Origin: CANKHA01 sp035699705
GTDB lineage: Bacteria; Pseudomonadota; Alphaproteobacteria; Rhizobiales; Xanthobacteraceae
Direction of reading: 5' to 3'
Assembly (NCBI GenBank): GCA_035699705.1
Contig: DASSPI010000168.1
Span: 1 to 17,157, forward strand
Length of the DNA stretch: 17,157 bases
Below are positions 13,496 through 17,157 of this stretch, piece after piece. Position numbers and translations under genes: made by a program. A model generated the notes under the pieces. It saw only the letters and a program-made list of their open reading frames with translations, made no database searches and was not told the DNA's origin. The stretch's first letter is position 1. The number at the start of each line of letters is the position of its first letter.

Positions 13496-14491
13496 TTAAG
13501 CCAGCGCGGCGATCGCCTCGTTGATCGTCTCGCTCGCCTTGTCGGCGGCTTCCTCGCCCAGCTTGATGGCTTCCTCGGCGCGATGGAAATCGAACCAGCC
13601 GACGCGTCCCAGCCGGGGATTGATCGAAACGTCCGGCGGGTCGCCGGCCAGCCGCGAGCGCGTGATGCGATCCTGCATGACATTAAAGGCGTCCACCATC
13701 ACGGTCGAAAGACCGGGGCGGTCGGCATTTCCGAGAAACTGGCGCTTGAGCAGCCGTTCGGCGCTGAAGAAGGCGCCGATGCGCGACGGCTGTTTCTCAA
13801 GCTCTTCCATCGGCTCCTCGTCACTGGCATCGGAGCCGTGGCTGACGATGGTGATGCCGCGGCCGAATTGATCGGCGTTGAGGTTGACGGCGATGACCAC
13901 GCGGGCGCCGAGCGCGCGTGCCGCCGAAACCGGCACCGGGTTGACCAGCGCGCCATCGACCAGCCAGCGGCCGCCGATCCGCACGGGCGGGAAGATTCCC
14001 GGCAGCGCATAGGACGCCCGCAGCGCTTCCACCAGCCGGCCGTGAGTGAGCCAGATTTCGTGGCCGGTGCGCACCTCGGTGGCGATCGCGGCGAAACGGA
14101 TCGGCAGGTCTTCGATCATGGTCTTGGCGAGCGCGTTTTCCAGATGGCCGGCCAGCCGGTTGCCGCCGATCAGGCCGGAGCCGGAGAGGCTGACGTCGAG
14201 ATAGCCAAGCACACCGCGCACGGTGAGCCCGCGCGCCCAGTGCTCCAAGGTATCCAGCGCGCCACCGGCGAAACAACCGCCCGCCACGGCGCCGATGGAA
14301 GTGCCGACGATGATGTCAGGCGTGATGCCCCTGGCGACCAGCGCGCGCAGCACACCGATATGCGCGAAGCCGCGCGCGGCGCCGCCGCCGAGCGCGAGCG
14401 CCACGCTCGGGCGCTTGGGCGCGACCGGCGCCGAGGCCTCGCCGCCCATCTGGTCTCCATTTCGTGCGCGCCGTGTGAAAACCTCGAACAC
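13496..14491 (-). CDS. Patatin-like phospholipase family protein (RssA-type)
   Basis: A patatin-fold acyl hydrolase, 331 residues, probably cytoplasmic or membrane-associated. The oxyanion loop GGGAARG (35-41), the nucleophile motif GTSIG (63-67, Ser65) and the catalytic Asp in WLVDGALVNP (Asp179) form a complete Ser-Asp dyad, so activity is expected; substrate unknown. The C-terminal third (about 245-331) is charged and helical. Two starts are possible: GTG 14491 (GGAGGG about 8 bases before it) or ATG 14449 (GGAG 6 bases before), the latter 14 residues shorter; both precede the conserved region. It converges with the CBS gene, and the nitroreductase gene lies 106 bases upstream. Confidence 0.9.
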   Translation of the reverse strand: MFEVFTRRARNGDQMGGEASAPVAPKRPSVALALGGGAARGFAHIGVLRALVARGITPDIIVGTSIGAVAGGCFAGGALDTLEHWARGLTVRGVLGYLDVSLSGSGLIGGNRLAGHLENALAKTMIEDLPIRFAAIATEVRTGHEIWLTHGRLVEALRASYALPGIFPPVRIGGRWLVDGALVNPVPVSAARALGARVVIAVNLNADQFGRGITIVSHGSDASDEEPMEELEKQPSRIGAFFSAERLLKRQFLGNADRPGLSTVMVDAFNVMQDRITRSRLAGDPPDVSINPRLGRVGWFDFHRAEEAIKLGEEAADKASETINEAIAALA

Positions 14492-14597
14492 GGAAAATTA
14501 CCCTCCGCACCGCCCGCTATGATCCGGCCCCGACGGCCAGCAAACAAGCGGATCACATAACTATGGTGAAAATCCGAAGCCTTATTCGCCTTGAGAG

Positions 14598-15167
14598 TTA
14601 ACCTGCGTATCGCGTGACGATCTCGCCCAGCGGGGGACGGTCGCGGTCTTCGGCTGGACCTTTTGCTCGGCCGATATGAATGAACCCGGCGAGACGCTCC
14701 TGCGGCCCCACTCCGAATGAATCCAGCACGCCGCGGTCATAGGCGTACCATTCGGTGATCCAATTGGCGGCGTAGCCGAGCGCATGCGCGGCCAAGACAA
14801 GGCTCATCGCGGCGGCGCCGGCGGAAAGCACCTGTTCCCATTCCGGAATTTTCTTATGCTCGGCGGCCCGGCTGACCACGGCGATCACCAAGGGCGCGCG
14901 CGCCAGCCGCTCGCGTTCCTTGTCCACCTGATCCTGCGTGGCATCCGGATATTTTGCGGCAAAGGCCGCGGCGATCTTGTCGCCGGCCGCAAAGCGCGCA
15001 TCGCCTTCAAACACAATGAAGCGCCAGGGCATGAGCTTGCCGTGGTCGGGCACGCGCGAGGCGATGGTTAAGATGGTGTCGATCTCGGAGGCGGAGGGTC
15101 CCGGTCCGGTCAGCTCCATCGGCTTCACGGAACGGCGGGTCTTGAGCAGGTCGAGGGCTTCCGGCAT
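14598..15167 (-). CDS. Nitroreductase family protein, YdjA-like
   Basis: An FMN-dependent NAD(P)H oxidoreductase of the nitroreductase fold, 189 residues, in the small YdjA subgroup. The FMN-phosphate RRS motif (11-13), PDHGKLMPWRF (40-50), a Gly-Ala-Ala-Ala-Met helix (117-121), the GYAANWITEW strand (131-140) and GFIHIGRA (161-168) are all present. Dimer formation is usual. The start ATG 15167 has GGAG 6 bases upstream; a TTG at 15179 is in frame but lies before that ribosome-binding site. The natural substrate is unknown; YdjA-type proteins may act in selenium or quinone metabolism. Two overlapping hairpins lie just upstream. Confidence 0.92.
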   Translation of the reverse strand: MPEALDLLKTRRSVKPMELTGPGPSASEIDTILTIASRVPDHGKLMPWRFIVFEGDARFAAGDKIAAAFAAKYPDATQDQVDKERERLARAPLVIAVVSRAAEHKKIPEWEQVLSAGAAAMSLVLAAHALGYAANWITEWYAYDRGVLDSFGVGPQERLAGFIHIGRAKGPAEDRDRPPLGEIVTRYAG

Positions 15168-15179
15168 TTTGGGCTCCAA

Positions 15180-15222
15180 GTGCCGCCGAAAGCGGCACCA
15201 GACTCATGAAGGTGCTGGTGCC
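15180..15222 (-). promoter_or_regulatory. Two overlapping, mutually exclusive hairpins upstream of the nitroreductase gene
   Basis: GTGCCGC (15180-15186) pairs with GCGGCAC (15192-15198), 5-base loop; GGCACCAG (15195-15202) pairs with CTGGTGCC (15215-15222), 12-base loop. Bases 15195-15198 belong to both, so only one fold can form fully. In the minus-strand mRNA the second fold ends right at the UUGGAG ribosome-binding site. A switch is possible but unproven. Confidence 0.4.
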
Positions 15223-15365
15223 CTTTGCATCCGAAGTTCGTAAAAGTATGCCGCGATGTATCGGAAATTTCGGAAGCGGGCACGAGCAGGCGTGTTCGGG
15301 TAACATAGCGCGGAACGGGTGACAAACCCGGCCATTGGCTTGAAATAGCCGCGATTGCAGTCGAG

Positions 15366-16409
15366 ATGGCGGGCATGACGACCTCGGGGCTTCTCACCGG
15401 TGCCTGCCGGATCTTGCAGGCTGCCATATTCATTTGCGTGCTTTGGATGCCGCAATCCGCTTCGGCGCAGTGGGGCAATTCGATCTTCGGCCCGCCGATT
15501 CCTCCCGCTCCCATCCCCTCCGTTCCACCACCGGCGATCAATCTCGCGCCACCCGGCGGCGGTGCGGTCAGTCCCCCGTCCAATCCGCCCGCTGCCATGA
15601 CCGCGCCGTCCGGGAATGCGCCGGCGCAGGGCGCATCCGCCGTTTCGGCCGGCCAGGTGCCGCTCATGTTGGCCGCCCGCTTCGGCCCCGAGCCGCCGGG
15701 CATCACCGCCGGGCTGCTCTGGCGCATCTATTCCGACAAGCCGGACCAGAACGGCTTGTTCAAGCTCATCAAGGAAGAAAAGGCGGCCTCGCCGACCTTG
15801 CTGCTGCCGCCGGGCGGTTATGTCGTGCATGTCAGCTTCGGGCTCGCCAGCGCGGTGAAGCCGGTGCAATTGCGCACGGAAGCCGTGCGCGAGATTTTCG
15901 AGATCAAAGCAGGCGGATTGCGGGTCGAAGGCCGGGTGGGGGATTCGCGCATCCCGCCCAGCCAGGTTTCTTTCGATATCTACAAAGGCAGTCAGTTCGA
16001 GCCGACCGACCGGCGGCCGATCGTGCAGAACGTGGTGACCGGAGACGTGGTGCCCCTGCCGGAGGGCACGTATTACATCGTCTCCAATTACGGCGACGCC
16101 AACTCCGTCGTGCGCTCGGATATCCGCGTGCAAGCCGGCAAGCTCACCGACGTGACGGTGAACCACCGCGCGGCGATCGTGACGCTGAAGCTGGTCAGCG
16201 CGCCGGGCGGCGAGGCGCTGGCGAATACCGCCTGGTCGGTAATGACGCCTTCGGGCGACGTGATCAAGGAATCGATCGGCGCTTTCCCGCGCTACATCCT
16301 GGCGGAAGGCGATTATCGCGCCATCGCCCGCAACGAGGGCAAGGTTTACGAGCGCGGCTTCAAGGTCATCACCGGCGTCGACGGCGAAATCGAGGTGATG
16401 GCGCGCTGA
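15366..16409 (+). CDS. Secreted protein with Pro-rich linker and three internal beta repeats
   Basis: No named family is recognised. The 347-residue protein begins with a signal peptide (about 1-34, cleavage after SASA), then a Pro/Ala/Gly-rich low-complexity linker (about 42-96), then a soluble region expected in the periplasm or outside. Three segments look like repeats of one beta-sandwich unit, each starting L-x-x-G-x-Y: LPPGGY (147-152), LPEGTY (231-236) and LAEGDY (312-317), each followed by alternating strands and ending in a V/I-x-A/T-G turn. This is reminiscent of carboxypeptidase-regulatory-like or PEGA-type modules. ATG 15366 is used; ATG 15375 is an alternative. The ribosome-binding site is weak. 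It is divergent from the nitroreductase gene and converges with thrS. Confidence 0.8.
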   Translation: MAGMTTSGLLTGACRILQAAIFICVLWMPQSASAQWGNSIFGPPIPPAPIPSVPPPAINLAPPGGGAVSPPSNPPAAMTAPSGNAPAQGASAVSAGQVPLMLAARFGPEPPGITAGLLWRIYSDKPDQNGLFKLIKEEKAASPTLLLPPGGYVVHVSFGLASAVKPVQLRTEAVREIFEIKAGGLRVEGRVGDSRIPPSQVSFDIYKGSQFEPTDRRPIVQNVVTGDVVPLPEGTYYIVSNYGDANSVVRSDIRVQAGKLTDVTVNHRAAIVTLKLVSAPGGEALANTAWSVMTPSGDVIKESIGAFPRYILAEGDYRAIARNEGKVYERGFKVITGVDGEIEVMAR

Positions 16410-16449
16410 TGCTTGATCCCTCCCCGCAAGCGGCGACGGATTAGTAGGG

Positions 16450-17157
16450 TCACTGCGCCAGCTTCATCCGCTTCACGTCCGGCGGGGTGGCCTCGTCCAC
16501 CAGCATCTTCAGGGCGTCATCGAGCGGCATCACCTTCTGCCCCTCCCTGCCCAGGCGGCGGATGGACACCAGGCGCTCGGCCGATTCCTTCTTGCCCACG
16601 ACCAGCATTACCGGCACCTTGGCGAGTGAGTGCTCGCGCACCTTGTAATTGATCTTCTCGTTGCGCAGGTCGATTTCGGCGCGCAGTCCGGCGCGCCGCG
16701 CCGCCGCCAGCACGTCGGTGGCGTAGGCATCGGCATCCGAGGTGATGGTGGTCACCATCGCCTGCATGGGCGAGAGCCAGAGCGGCAGGTGGCCGGCATA
16801 GTGCTCGAGCACGACGCCGAGGAAGCGTTCCATCGATCCGCAGATGGCGCGGTGGATCATCACCGGCGTCTGCTTGGAGCCATCCGCCGCGATATAGAAG
16901 GCCTGAAAGCGCTCCGGCAGGTTGAAATCCACCTGCGTGGTGCCGCATTGCCAGTCGCGGCCGATGGCGTCGCGCAGCACATATTCGAATTTCGGGCCAT
17001 AGAAGGCGCCTTCGCCCGGATTGATCGCGGTCTTGATGCGGTTGCTGCCTTGCGCGGCGATCCGCTTGAGCACCTCATGCATGATGCCCTCGGCGTGATC
17101 CCAGGCCGCGTCGGAGCCGACACGTTTCTCCGGCCGGGTCGAGAGTTTGACCGTGAG
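16450..17157 (-). CDS. thrS: Threonyl-tRNA synthetase, C-terminal part (cut by window edge)
   Basis: A class II aminoacyl-tRNA synthetase that charges tRNA-Thr. Only the last 235 residues are in the window, and the frame runs open off the right edge. Visible are the catalytic-domain signature GRDWQCGTTQVDFNLPERF, motif 3 in MIHRAICGSMERFLGVVLEH with its conserved Arg, and the C-terminal anticodon-binding domain (from about LPLWLSPMQAM to the end; VPVMLVVGKKE is typical). The N-terminal TGS and editing domains must lie beyond the window. The stop codon is 40 bases from the stop of the convergent secreted-protein gene. Confidence 0.97.
   Translation of the reverse strand, partial: LTVKLSTRPEKRVGSDAAWDHAEGIMHEVLKRIAAQGSNRIKTAINPGEGAFYGPKFEYVLRDAIGRDWQCGTTQVDFNLPERFQAFYIAADGSKQTPVMIHRAICGSMERFLGVVLEHYAGHLPLWLSPMQAMVTTITSDADAYATDVLAAARRAGLRAEIDLRNEKINYKVREHSLAKVPVMLVVGKKESAERLVSIRRLGREGQKVMPLDDALKMLVDEATPPDVKRMKLAQ

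Noticed and set aside
13583..14560. 325-codon plus-strand open frame opposite the patatin gene
   Set aside because: The minus strand has a complete patatin Ser-Asp dyad and oxyanion motif; the plus frame is Asp/Arg/His-rich shadow sequence.
15434..16444. 336-codon plus-strand frame overlapping the secreted protein
   Set aside because: It lacks a signal peptide and is Arg/His-rich; the other frame has a proper signal peptide, linker and repeats.
1..17157. CRISPR arrays, tRNA or rRNA genes, insertion sequences, phage or defence genes
   Set aside because: No regular spaced repeats, cloverleaf sequence, transposase, integrase or defence-type protein was seen on either strand.

Overview
The window is high-GC, densely packed chromosomal DNA from an alphaproteobacterium, most likely Hyphomicrobiales (Rhizobiales) near Bradyrhizobium, Rhodopseudomonas or Xanthobacteraceae. 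This rests on family content (a DUF3126 protein beside cysE, a zf-CHCC mini-protein beside a FAD monooxygenase, a PAS_5 protein beside a PilZ protein, a bacterial transglutaminase-like cysteine protease), a perfect CtrA-type box (TTAA-N7-TTAA), and intergenic palindromes that resemble dispersed repeats of this order. The taxonomic call is from recognised families, not a search.

Layout. Positions 38-3901 (minus): a compact three-gene run, zf-CHCC zinc-finger protein, FAD monooxygenase, copper-type P1B ATPase. Positions 4074-9353 (plus, one gene reversed): an unrecognised membrane protein, an alpha/beta hydrolase, serine acetyltransferase cysE, a duplicated DUF3126 protein, a minus-strand membrane-anchored protein (7446-8183), a small DUF6949-like membrane protein and a gamma-class carbonic anhydrase. 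Positions 9505-11762 (minus): a PAS_5 protein and a two-domain PilZ protein, then a 322-base AT-rich spacer and a secreted transglutaminase-like cysteine protease. Positions 11763-12148: a gene-free divergent region with a candidate small RNA ending in a textbook intrinsic terminator. Positions 12149-13405 (plus): rhomboid protease and a CBS-pair protein. Positions 13496-15167 (minus): a patatin-like protein and a nitroreductase. Positions 15366-16409 (plus): a secreted protein with three internal repeats. Positions 16450-17157 (minus): the 3' part of threonyl-tRNA synthetase, cut by the window edge.

How the parts may work together. Most genes are housekeeping or conserved accessory genes. 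Three sets deserve attention: (i) the zinc finger, flavin monooxygenase and copper pump, whose spacing (24 and 6 bases) implies one transcript; (ii) PAS, PilZ and transglutaminase-like protease, which together suggest c-di-GMP-linked envelope control, with a near-CtrA box before pilZ and a hairpin over the protease ribosome-binding site; (iii) the perfect CtrA box between two divergent membrane-protein genes. I saw no CRISPR array, phage, insertion sequence, tRNA or rRNA, and no clearly novel defence or biosynthetic system. The strongest candidates for something under-described are the small RNA, its sequence relative at 9458-9490, and the PAS/PilZ/protease cluster.
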